The notes beneath the pieces are model-generated. The model did no database searches. It worked only from the letters and a program-made list of their open reading frames with translations, and had not been told where the DNA came from. The position numbers and the translations under genes are program-made. A stretch of DNA of 64,000 nucleotides from DASRDE01 sp035938175 (GTDB lineage Bacteria; Vulcanimicrobiota; Vulcanimicrobiia; Vulcanimicrobiales; Vulcanimicrobiaceae), in the NCBI GenBank assembly GCA_035938175.1, contig DASZHD010000020.1:1-64000 (forward strand). Reading direction: 5' to 3'. Below are positions 1 through 6,588 of the stretch, in pieces (positions within the stretch are counted from its first letter, which is position 1; every line of letters starts with the position of its first letter).

Positions 1-123
1 GTATTCGTCGCCCGTGCGCCGCGATTCGGTGGTAACGCGCCAGTAATGCAGCAGATCGGGCGCGTCCATAGCAAAACAGCCGAGTTTCGTCTCGGTGTTG
101 CCCACGTCAATCGCCAGCAGCAT
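1..123 (-). CDS. coaX: Type III pantothenate kinase, N-terminal part (runs off window)
   Basis: The reverse strand from 123 reads MLLAIDVGNTETKLGCF and later RRTGDEY. This is the phosphate-binding DxGNT strand and the start of a CoaX-type (ASKHA fold) pantothenate kinase, which phosphorylates pantothenate in the first step of CoA synthesis. Only 41 residues lie in the window. The ATG overlaps the 3' end of coaBC by 17 bp, so it is probably co-transcribed with coaBC and panC as a CoA operon. The short length limits certainty, but the motif and context agree. Confidence 0.85.
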   Translation of the reverse strand, partial: MLLAIDVGNTETKLGCFAMDAPDLLHYWRVTTESRRTGDEY

Positions 124-1327
124 GAATGCCTTTCCGCGCGCGGTACAATTCTTCAACGCAATCCAGCAGGCGCGCCGCCAATACGGGCTTCGGTGCCTCT
201 TCCAATACCCGGCGGCCGCCGGTTCCCCACAACACCGTAAGCGTATTCGGCTGCGCTCCAAATCCGCGGTTTGCGGACACGTCGTTCACCGCGATCGCAT
301 CGAGATTTTTGCGCACTAATTTATCGCGCGCATGTGCTTCGTGCGCTTGCGTCTCTGCGGCAAAACCCAACAGAAAACTCGATCCCTTACGCGCGCCGAT
401 TGCCGCAAGGACGTCGGGATTCGGCAGCATGCGAACCGTCGCGGCATCGCCGGTTTTCTTCACCTTCTGCGGCTCCGCGTGCTCCGGACGCCAATCCGAA
501 ACCGCAGCGCTCGCAATGATGAGATCCGCTCCAACCGCGACTTCCATCGCCGCATCGCACATCTGCTGCGCCGTTTCGACGCAGACGGTGCGTACGCCGG
601 CCGGCGGATCCAAATGCGTCGGACCGAGAATCAGCGTGACTTCCGCGCCGCGCAGCGCAGCCTCGGCCGCCAGTGCGATGCCGGTCGCTCCGGTCGAGGG
701 ATTGCTGATGAACCGCACCGGATCGAACGGTTCGCGCGTCGGTCCGGCGGTTATCGCAACGCGTTTGCCTTCGAGCGATCGCGATCGGCGCAGCGTGACT
801 TCCAAAAACTGCACGATCGTTTGCTCAGTTGCAAGCCGCCCAATGCCCAGTTCGCGCTCCGCAAGAAAGCCGCGTTCCGGGTCGACGAACGTAAAGCCGC
901 GCTCGCGCAACGTCTGCAGATTTGCTTGCGTTGCCTCGTTGCGATACATCGCATCGTTCATTGCCGGCGCAAGAATGATTGGAATGCGCGCGGCCAGCAG
1001 CGCCGTCGACAACAGATCGTCGGCGATGCCGTATGCGAGTTTCGCCAGGATGTTGGCGGTTGCGGGGACGACCAGCGCGGCTTGCGCCTCGCGCACCAGC
1101 CGGATGTGCGGAATGCGTTCGGGTGCGTCCCACAGCGACGTGTATACGGGCCGCCCCGTAAGCGATGCAAACGTGAGCGAGCCGACGAATTGCTCGGCTT
1201 CGGCCGTCAGGATCACGTCAACCGTAGCGCCGGCCTGCACCAGCGTACTGGTCAATGCAGCAGCCTTGTATGCGGCCACCCCCCCGGTAACGCCGAGCAG
1301 GATCCGCGCGCCGCGAAGTGCGCTCAT
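107..1327 (-). CDS. coaBC: Bifunctional phosphopantothenoylcysteine decarboxylase/synthase CoaBC
   Basis: This 406-residue protein joins cysteine to 4'-phosphopantothenate (CoaB) and decarboxylates the product (CoaC). The flavin-binding CoaC half has the N-terminal GVTGGVAAYKA, the catalytic His in IPHIRL (about H74) and APAMNDAMY (about 120-128). The CoaB half has the ISNPSTG nucleotide motif and the KVKKTG lysine motif. The start chosen is the ATG at 1325-1327, which overlaps the panC stop as ATGA; an upstream in-frame extension reads as a panC shadow. One oddity is that the substrate flap, usually A-C-G-E-x-G-x-G-R, reads FLAERELGIGR, so the usual active-site Cys is absent. Confidence 0.93.
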   Translation of the reverse strand: MSALRGARILLGVTGGVAAYKAAALTSTLVQAGATVDVILTAEAEQFVGSLTFASLTGRPVYTSLWDAPERIPHIRLVREAQAALVVPATANILAKLAYGIADDLLSTALLAARIPIILAPAMNDAMYRNEATQANLQTLRERGFTFVDPERGFLAERELGIGRLATEQTIVQFLEVTLRRSRSLEGKRVAITAGPTREPFDPVRFISNPSTGATGIALAAEAALRGAEVTLILGPTHLDPPAGVRTVCVETAQQMCDAAMEVAVGADLIIASAAVSDWRPEHAEPQKVKKTGDAATVRMLPNPDVLAAIGARKGSSFLLGFAAETQAHEAHARDKLVRKNLDAIAVNDVSANRGFGAQPNTLTVLWGTGGRRVLEEAPKPVLAARLLDCVEELYRARKGIHAAGD

Positions 1328-2277
1328 GCTGCAAGCGCTCCGGCGAGCACATTGTCGATCAAGCGCGTCTTGCCGAAACGCGCAGCGCCGATGACGAACG
1401 CCGGCTCGTGCAGATATTCGAGCGGCGCAAACGTAACCGCATCGACCACGTCCAAATAATCGCATTGCGCAACCGAACTCAGGCGCTGCAGCGCAGCGGC
1501 ACGCGCATTGGCGGCGGTTTCACCATGTTGTAACCGGTCGAGCATCGTCTGCAGCGCCAAATGCAGCGTGGGCGCGGCCGCACGTTGATCGGGCGTCAAA
1601 TAGACGTTTCGGCTCGAAAGCGCAAGGCCGTCCGGTTCGCGCACGGTGGGAACGATCTCGACGCGAACCGGAAAATCCAGCTCGCGCATCAGTTTGCGCA
1701 GCACCGCCGTCTGCTGCGCGTCCTTTTGACCCAGCACGAGCACATCCGCGCCTGTGATGTTTACGAGCTTGGCGACCACGGTCGCAACGCCGCGAAAATG
1801 GCCCGGGCGCACCGCGCCTTCATAGATCGTGGCGATGTCGCCGATCTCGATCGCCGTCGAAAATCCGGACGGATACATCGCTTGCGCGGACGGCGCAAAT
1901 ACCGCGTCGACGCCGGCCGCTTGTAATTTTGCCCGATCCCCTTCCGGGTCGCGCGGATAGCGATCGAAGTCTTCGTTCTCACCGAACTGCATGGGATTCA
2001 CGAAGATGCTTGCCGCCACGGATGCGCCGAGCCTCCGCGCCGCTCGCACTAGCGCGAGATGGCCCTCGTGGAGCGCTCCCATCGTCGGCACCAGCGCTAG
2101 CGGCCGAGGCAGGCGGGCGAGGCCTTCGCGAGCGGCTTCGACCGTGTCAAAGACTAGCGCTTCGTCACCCGTAAAACCGTGCGCCCCACTTGGAACGGCG
2201 TTCCGATTTCCAGCGGCTCTTCCTCGGTTACGGCCCGATCCTCGATGCGGGTACCGTTCCGGCTTTGAAGGTCGCAC
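1324..2277 (-). CDS. panC: Pantothenate synthetase PanC
   Basis: PanC condenses pantoate with beta-alanine using ATP. The protein shows VPTMGALHEGH (the HIGH-like adenylylation motif), FVNPMQFGENEDFDRYPR and the KDAQQ and SSRN signatures. The conserved region should begin near LVFDTVEAAREGL, around 2155, but no ATG, GTG or TTG occurs in frame there. The only canonical start upstream is the ATG at 2277. It adds about 37 residues of Arg-rich, non-conserved sequence and makes a 124-bp overlap with the FHA gene. The true start is therefore uncertain. Identity is firm, and the gene lies between the FHA gene and coaBC in a tight operon. Confidence 0.92.
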   Translation of the reverse strand: MRPSKPERYPHRGSGRNRGRAAGNRNAVPSGAHGFTGDEALVFDTVEAAREGLARLPRPLALVPTMGALHEGHLALVRAARRLGASVAASIFVNPMQFGENEDFDRYPRDPEGDRAKLQAAGVDAVFAPSAQAMYPSGFSTAIEIGDIATIYEGAVRPGHFRGVATVVAKLVNITGADVLVLGQKDAQQTAVLRKLMRELDFPVRVEIVPTVREPDGLALSSRNVYLTPDQRAAAPTLHLALQTMLDRLQHGETAANARAAALQRLSSVAQCDYLDVVDAVTFAPLEYLHEPAFVIGAARFGKTRLIDNVLAGALAA

Positions 2278-2456
2278 AGCAGAATCGTACCTGCGGCCGA
2301 GCGCAGCCGCGCGTGCCTGCGAGAAACGTAGCGATCCAACGTGATGCAGGCATCTGCGAGCGTTTCGTCGCGCCCGATGACGATCTCGCTCTCGAACGGC
2401 CAGGTTTTTCCGTCGAGGGGACCGCTGAGCACCTCTAAGATATAGGTGGCAGACAT
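2154..2456 (-). CDS. Single-domain FHA protein
   Basis: This 100-residue protein is almost entirely one forkhead-associated domain. It shows IGRDE early, SRRHARL in the middle (the phosphothreonine-contacting Ser and His) and LQSRNGTRI (the NG motif). Such domains bind phosphothreonine peptides, typically made by Ser/Thr kinases. There is no signal peptide or membrane segment, so it should be cytoplasmic. It is the first gene before panC, whose reading frame overlaps its 3' end. Its partner is not visible in this window. Confidence 0.85.
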   Translation of the reverse strand: MSATYILEVLSGPLDGKTWPFESEIVIGRDETLADACITLDRYVSRRHARLRSAAGTILLCDLQSRNGTRIEDRAVTEEEPLEIGTPFQVGRTVLRVTKR

Positions 2457-2633
2457 GCCGCTGGCGCTTTCAGTTTACGCTCAGTCACATCCTGGCTGGC
2501 GGCACGTGCGGCGAAGAGGTGCCGGGCCGTGCGTTGGGTATCATATCAGGAAGCGCCATTAACAATTCCATGACACCGGACGATACTCAAGTAAGTGACG
2601 TTATGGACATCGCAAATGGGCGCCGAGGCGGGG

Positions 2634-2843
2634 ATGAACGATAGGATCGATGAGTTACTGCACCTGATCGAGGTCGACCCGGACGCATTGCGCGAGGCCG
2701 AATTCTTGCAGGCGCAAGGGATCCTGGACACCATGACCGGCAAAACGATCGCTTCAGCCGAGTTAGAAGAAACGCGCATCGTCATAACGACGTCCGACGG
2801 CAACAAATATTTCTTCTACGGATTCCTGGGAGAGGGCGGCTAA
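2634..2843 (+). CDS. Small protein of unknown function
   Basis: I do not recognise this family. The ATG at 2634 has a GAGG at 2625-2628 with 5-nt spacing and gives about 69 residues. A GTG at 2595 and an ATG at 2616 are alternatives. The product is acidic, with a helical N-terminal half (RIDELLHLIEVDPDALRE) and a C-terminal half that looks like two beta strands ending YFFYGFLGEGG. There is no signal peptide or membrane segment. It converges on the PilZ gene with a 4-bp overlap of the stops. It reads as a real coding region but has no assigned role. Confidence 0.55.
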   Translation: MNDRIDELLHLIEVDPDALREAEFLQAQGILDTMTGKTIASAELEETRIVITTSDGNKYFFYGFLGEGG

Positions 2844-3205
2844 GCCCGGGCTTTTTGCTGCAGGTCGTGGATATACTCCACGATCGAACCTTGGTCGGCG
2901 GCGGCGATTTGCGTAAACGCGACGCCATGCGCAAATTGCTGTTTGCCCGCGTCGAAGAATGAAAGCACGACTCGCGCGCGGACCATCATTTCGCGATCGG
3001 TATCGGGCAGTGTAAAGCGCAGCGTCACGTTCTGACCCGCACTCAAGTCGTTTTTCGTAACGACGCGAAGGCCGCCGCCGCTCAGGTCGACCGCATTCCC
3101 GTACATCACGAGTTCGCCGCCCGGTACGATAACCGTGACCGCGAAGTCGACTGGGGCGCGAAAGAAGCGCCGTTGCTGCGGAGAGCCCGATTGCTCGATA
3201 GACAC
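2840..3205 (-). CDS. PilZ-domain protein
   Basis: This is a 121-residue single PilZ domain. The c-di-GMP-binding RxxxR motif appears as RRFFR near residue 12, and the D/NxSxxG motif as DLSGGG about 30 residues later. PilZ proteins bind cyclic di-GMP and pass the signal to motility, secretion or polysaccharide machinery. Both ligand motifs are intact, so ligand binding is plausible. The start is GTG. It lies downstream of the PLP-enzyme gene with a 39-bp gap and may share its transcript. Confidence 0.85.
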   Translation of the reverse strand: MSIEQSGSPQQRRFFRAPVDFAVTVIVPGGELVMYGNAVDLSGGGLRVVTKNDLSAGQNVTLRFTLPDTDREMMVRARVVLSFFDAGKQQFAHGVAFTQIAAADQGSIVEYIHDLQQKARA

Positions 3206-3244
3206 TGTGCCTTACGGTTCTTGAGAAGTCGGCAGCACCCTGCG

Positions 3245-4591
3245 TCACTCCAATAGAGAACGAGCCGCAACGAGCACACCCACCATCGTATGTTCTGCAA
3301 TCACCCCGCCTTGCAGATAGACCTCGAACGGTTCCCGCAGCGGCGCATCGCACGAGAGCTCGATGGTAGCGCCGCTGACGAACGCTCCACTCGACATGAT
3401 CACCGGATCGACATAACCCGGTACGGGGCCCGGCTCCGGACGAAATCGCGCATTGACGGGCATCGCAGTTTGTAAAGCCTGCGCAAAGCGTTCGAGACGC
3501 GCCGCGGTGCCGAGACGGATCGCTTGTACGATGTCCGTTCGCACGCAGCCCGGGAGGGGATCGACCGGAAACCCCAAACCGGCGAATACCGCTGCCGCAA
3601 AGTCCAATCCGCGCAAGCATTGCTCCACGATCAGCGGCGCTAGGAACAGGCCCTGAATAAGCGCGCGCCCCAATCCGAACGTGGGCCCGAGCGCATCGCC
3701 TAGCCCGGGTGCGTACACTCGCGCAGCGACGCGTTCGACGAGGTCGGCGCGGCCGGCGACGTATCCGCCGCCGGGTGCGAGCGATCCGCCGAGATTCTTG
3801 ATCAGCGATCCCATCACGAGATCGGCGCCGGCATGCGAGGGTTCGCGCTCTTCGACCAATTCGCCGTAACAATTGTCGACGAGGATCGCCACGTCGGGCC
3901 GTCGCGATTTGATAAACGCAAAAACCTGCTCGCATTGCGCGATTCCAACGGACGGGCGCGGCGCGTACCCGCGCGAACGCTGTACGAAGATCGTAGCCAG
4001 TTTCTCGTTTTCGAGTTCGCGCGCAATCGCCTCGAGATCGAAAACGCCGTCATGCTGAGGTATCGCGTCGTCATGCTGAGGTATCGCATAGTCATGCTGA
4101 GGTATCGCGTCGTCATGCTGAGGTATCGAAGCACCCTGAGGAATCGAAGGGCAAGGAAACGCAACCTCCCGATACTCGATCCCGTTCTCAACCAGCGAAA
4201 ACGGGGCTTGCGCGATCGCATTGCGCAACGTATCGTACGGTTTTCCCGTAATGCTCAGCAGCGTACGTCCCGGCGGCGTGCATGCAGCAAGCGCCGCAAC
4301 GATGGCGTGCGTTCCGCTGACGAATGATAAGCGCGCGAGGGCGCGTTCCGCACCCAGGATCCGCGCAAGCAGCGATTCGTAATGAGCGCGCGCAGCGTCG
4401 TCGTATCCGTATCCCGTCGTTCCCGCTAAGTCGTGCTCGGCAATGCCCTCTTCGAGAAATGCGGCGATGACATTCACCTTCGCCGCCGCCTGCGCAGCGT
4501 ATTCGAGCGTCGAACAGGTTTGGAATGCGCGCAACGCGGCGTCGCGCACGGCCCCGTCAATACCCAGGCGCCGGCAGTATTCGCCGATCAC
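3245..4591 (-). CDS. Methionine gamma-lyase-family (aluminium-resistance-type) PLP enzyme with in-frame repeat insertion
   Basis: This 448-residue protein matches the fold-type I PLP family annotated as methionine gamma-lyase-like or 'aluminium resistance protein'. It shows GTTGYGYDD (58-66), SGTHAI (92-97), the cofactor-contacting LVDNCYGE (237-245) and the probable Schiff-base lysine in SLIKNLGG (about K265). The start is a GTG whose GTGA overlaps the upstream EIIC stop. Residues about 148-181 are a tandem heptapeptide (SIPQHDD/AIPQHDY) encoded by a 21-bp DNA repeat. It replaces the short loop that normally precedes the 'DG.xDLEAI' segment. The family's substrate is not established, and the surrounding motifs look intact. 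Confidence 0.85.
   Translation of the reverse strand: MIGEYCRRLGIDGAVRDAALRAFQTCSTLEYAAQAAAKVNVIAAFLEEGIAEHDLAGTTGYGYDDAARAHYESLLARILGAERALARLSFVSGTHAIVAALAACTPPGRTLLSITGKPYDTLRNAIAQAPFSLVENGIEYREVAFPCPSIPQGASIPQHDDAIPQHDYAIPQHDDAIPQHDGVFDLEAIARELENEKLATIFVQRSRGYAPRPSVGIAQCEQVFAFIKSRRPDVAILVDNCYGELVEEREPSHAGADLVMGSLIKNLGGSLAPGGGYVAGRADLVERVAARVYAPGLGDALGPTFGLGRALIQGLFLAPLIVEQCLRGLDFAAAVFAGLGFPVDPLPGCVRTDIVQAIRLGTAARLERFAQALQTAMPVNARFRPEPGPVPGYVDPVIMSSGAFVSGATIELSCDAPLREPFEVYLQGGVIAEHTMVGVLVAARSLLE
4049..4151 (-). repeat. 21-bp tandem repeat array inside a coding region
   Basis: Five consecutive units occur at 4049-4069, 4070-4090, 4091-4111, 4112-4132 and 4133-4151 (partial). The plus-strand consensus is GTCATGCTGAGGTATCG followed by cgtc, cata or aagc; the last unit is the ACCCTGAGGAATCGAAGGG variant. 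The period is a multiple of three, so the array keeps frame in the PLP-enzyme gene on the minus strand. The same sequence family recurs at 26929-27028 (intergenic), 51685-51707 and, in part, 6573-6586. Confidence 0.9.
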
Positions 4592-5808
4592 GCGATCGAT
4601 TGCAGTTCGTGCCGTTCGTACGCGCGTACGAAAGGAATATAAATCAGCGTTGCGACCAGTAAATTAACGACCACCAGCGCAACTGCCCGAGCATCGGACG
4701 TCGCCAGATACGTCGCCGCAAATGTCGGCAGACTGGACGGCACCCAGATAGCCGGGCGCGCCACCAGCCCGCCGGCCATGGCAAAATACGAAATCGTGGC
4801 CAGCACGACGGGCACGATCACGAATGGCGCCGCCAAGAATGGATTGAAGACGATCGGCAGACCGAAAACGAGCGGTTCGTTGATATTGAACAAGGCCGGC
4901 ACGACCGTTAGCCGCCCGACTTTCCGCAGCCGGTCCACTTTGCTGAGCGCGAGCAGAAACGCCAGCGGCAGCGTCGCGCCGGCGCCTCCGGGAAACACGA
5001 ACAAGAACAGCGAGACGACGACGATGTGCGGCAGCGGCTGGTGAACGGTAAACGCTGCCGTGTTCTGCGCTTGCAGCGCCAAATACACCGGCGTAACGAC
5101 AGCCGCGAGCGTAGCGGGGCCATGCACGCCGAGAAGCCAGAGCGCTGTTTCGGCAATCGTGATGACGAGCAGCGCGGCATACGTGTCACCCAGCTTGCCG
5201 AGCGGCGAAAGCGCTGCGATCAATTCGTTTCCCAACGACACGTGCACATTGAAAAGCGCGATCGTCAGAAGAACGATCGACGCCGCGCCGAGAACGTCGG
5301 CAAGACGCCGGTGATGCACGACTCGCCGGATGAGCGCGGCGGCCGCGACGACGAGTAGGGAAACGATGATCGCGAGGAAGAGGCCGCTTTGCCCGACGCG
5401 TCCCAGATACGCAAGCGGATCGTGCATCGTCACCGGCCGCGGCAAAGCGAGCGAAAACGCCACGAACGTGCCGGCGACGGCAACGCCGCGCGCGACGTCC
5501 AGCCGCTCCGCCAGGCGGTACGGCAGAACGATGGCGAGCATGACCGCCATCACGCCGAACGCGGGTAACTCCGCAAGCGAAATGCGCGGCAGGATGCTGG
5601 CAAAAAACGGCTGCTTTACCGGCACCAGCGCCATGAACGCGATCAGGCCTGCAACCAGACCGATGATGCTCCACGGAAGCGCCTCGCGAACGGCAACCAT
5701 CGCCGGCGCGTCGCCGAACGTGCGCAACGCCGGCACGACGTACCGGCGCAGCCACGCGAAGCTAGAGTTTGCGGACGACGGCCTCCACGCGGCCGACAAT
5801 CGTGACAT
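4588..5808 (-). CDS. PTS-type sugar permease EIIC (lactose/cellobiose family), orphan
   Basis: This 406-residue polytopic membrane protein carries the EIIC-Lac/Cel signature FNINEPLVFGLPIVFNPF and an earlier LGVHGPATLAAVV. Its N-terminus (FAWLRRYVVPALRTFG) aligns with the usual CelB start. Such permeases move and help phosphorylate beta-glucosides or diacetylchitobiose together with EIIA, EIIB, HPr and EI, but none of these partners is encoded nearby. The ATG at 5808 overlaps lexA by 47 bp, and a TTG at 5799 is an alternative. It overlaps the downstream PLP-enzyme gene by 4 bp, so lexA, EIIC and the PLP enzyme are probably transcribed together. Confidence 0.85.
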   Translation of the reverse strand: MSRLSAAWRPSSANSSFAWLRRYVVPALRTFGDAPAMVAVREALPWSIIGLVAGLIAFMALVPVKQPFFASILPRISLAELPAFGVMAVMLAIVLPYRLAERLDVARGVAVAGTFVAFSLALPRPVTMHDPLAYLGRVGQSGLFLAIIVSLLVVAAAALIRRVVHHRRLADVLGAASIVLLTIALFNVHVSLGNELIAALSPLGKLGDTYAALLVITIAETALWLLGVHGPATLAAVVTPVYLALQAQNTAAFTVHQPLPHIVVVSLFLFVFPGGAGATLPLAFLLALSKVDRLRKVGRLTVVPALFNINEPLVFGLPIVFNPFLAAPFVIVPVVLATISYFAMAGGLVARPAIWVPSSLPTFAATYLATSDARAVALVVVNLLVATLIYIPFVRAYERHELQSIA

Positions 5809-6370
5809 CAGTTGAGTAGATTGGCGCCATCGACTGATTCTCCGGCTGCAGCCGCACGCGTCCGTCCTCCTTATAGAAGCGTTTCACGGTGGCTTCGCCG
5901 TCGAGCATTGCGACCACGATCTCGCCGTTGTTGGCGGTTTTTTGCGGACGCACCACGATGAGGTCCCCGTCGAGTATCGCCGCCTCCACCATCGAATCGC
6001 CTTGTACGCGAAGCATGAACCCGTCCGACGCGCGCGTGAACGCCGCCGGAAGCACGAATTCGCCTTCGATATTTTCTTGGGCGGTAATCGGCGTCCCGGC
6101 CGCGACTTTGCCGACGACGGGCATGACGACCGATTCCGGAATGGGATTGGCCGGCGCCGGCATTTCGCTGCGCAGCGCGCGCGGCTTGGTGGGATCCCGG
6201 CTGATGAGCCCGTGCTTCTCGAGCGTCTTGAGATGCGCGTGGATGGTGGACGAAGATGAAAGTCCGACCCGCTCGCCGATCTCGCGGACCGACGGCGGAT
6301 AGCCTCGCTCCGCCGTGAACGCGCGGATCACGTCCAGGATACGCTGTTGACGTTCCGTGGTTTGTTGCAT
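5762..6370 (-). CDS. lexA: LexA repressor
   Basis: This 202-residue SOS repressor and autoprotease has the winged-helix N-terminus (RQQRILDVIRAF, then PPSVREIGERVGLSS at 25-39). The self-cleavage site is AAGTP near 90-94, with catalytic Ser in GDSM (S126) and Lys in ATVKRF (K163). I chose the ATG at 6368-6370, preceded by GGGGAGGAC. The longer frame from 6415 would begin upstream of the predicted -10 element. A near-consensus SOS box lies just above the predicted promoter, which fits autoregulation. It is divergent from the LysM gene, as lexA is from yneA in Bacillus. Confidence 0.95.
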   Translation of the reverse strand: MQQTTERQQRILDVIRAFTAERGYPPSVREIGERVGLSSSSTIHAHLKTLEKHGLISRDPTKPRALRSEMPAPANPIPESVVMPVVGKVAAGTPITAQENIEGEFVLPAAFTRASDGFMLRVQGDSMVEAAILDGDLIVVRPQKTANNGEIVVAMLDGEATVKRFYKEDGRVRLQPENQSMAPIYSTDVTIVGRVEAVVRKL

Positions 6371-6413
6371 GTCCTCCCCTCGCTTAAGGACACCCGTATG
6401 GCACAGGTATCGC

Positions 6414-6442
6414 ATACAACCCTACCATAAAACGCCGTTCAA
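6414..6442 (-). promoter_or_regulatory. Predicted lexA promoter
   Basis: On the minus strand a TTGAAC -35 (6437-6442) is separated by 17 bp from a TTGTAT -10 (6414-6419). The SOS box at 6445-6458 ends 2 bp upstream of the -35. Placement is consistent with a leader of roughly 35-40 nt before the lexA ATG at 6370. Confidence 0.55.
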
Positions 6443-6444
6443 GG

Positions 6445-6458
6445 CAAACATATGTTCG
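6445..6458. promoter_or_regulatory. SOS box 1 (LexA operator, shared)
   Basis: CAAACATATGTTCG differs by one base from the palindromic Gram-positive SOS box CGAACATATGTTCG. It lies between the divergent lexA and LysM-gene promoters and could serve both. Confidence 0.85.
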
Positions 6459-6466
6459 AGCACCTA

Positions 6467-6497
6467 TTGACACCGCTGGAAACGGCTGTGGTAAAAT
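6467..6497 (+). promoter_or_regulatory. Predicted promoter of the LysM gene
   Basis: A perfect TTGACA (6467-6472) is followed by 19 bp and TAAAAT (6492-6497). The TGG immediately before the -10 (6489-6491) makes it an extended -10, which can compensate for the long spacer. Transcription would start near 6504, directly at SOS box 2. Confidence 0.6.
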
Positions 6498-6505
6498 CTA
6501 GGGGA

Positions 6506-6519
6506 CGAACAGGCGTTTG
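6506..6519. promoter_or_regulatory. SOS box 2 (LexA operator)
   Basis: CGAACAGGCGTTTG fits CGAAC-N4-GTTyG. It sits at the predicted transcription start of the LysM gene, where bound LexA would block initiation. Confidence 0.75.
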
Positions 6520-6545
6520 GCACAAAATATGGGTACGATTGTACG

Positions 6546-6559
6546 CAAACGGGCGTTCG
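6546..6559. promoter_or_regulatory. SOS box 3 (LexA operator)
   Basis: CAAACGGGCGTTCG again fits CrAAC-N4-GTTyG and lies exactly 40 bp after box 2. The flanking bases are also duplicated (GGCGTTtGGCACAAaATAT versus GGCGTTcGGCACAAgATAT), so the operator seems to have arisen by a local tandem duplication. Confidence 0.7.
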
Positions 6560-6572
6560 GCACAAGATATAG

Positions 6573-6586
6573 TGAGGTATCGAAGG
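6573..6586 (+). repeat. Fragment of the 21-bp repeat family beside a ribosome-binding site
   Basis: TGAGGTATCGAAGG is an exact 14-base match to the core of the repeat units at 26929-27028. It supplies the GAAGGA that precedes the GTG at 6589. A chance match of this length in 64 kb is unlikely, but a single partial copy cannot be proved to belong to the family. Confidence 0.45.
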
Positions 6587-6588
6587 AC

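Noticed and set aside
126..1394. Long open frame on the plus strand opposite coaBC
   Set aside because: It is an antisense shadow of the coaBC/panC coding frame in high-GC DNA, with Ser/Arg/Ala-rich composition and no domain.
2840..2857. AAGCCCGGGCTTTTT palindrome as a terminator between convergent genes
   Set aside because: The palindrome has almost no loop and overlaps both coding ends, so a folded hairpin would have at most a 4-bp stem. A similar AAAGCCCGGGCTTT occurs at 36468-36481 in the leader of a gene, so it is not specific to gene ends.
2763..3935. 390-residue minus-strand frame in the PLP-enzyme/PilZ region
   Set aside because: It overlaps the PilZ and PLP-enzyme genes in another frame and is extremely Arg-rich.
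4049..4151. Possible CRISPR array
   Set aside because: Units are contiguous at 21 bp without unique spacers, and they lie within a coding frame.
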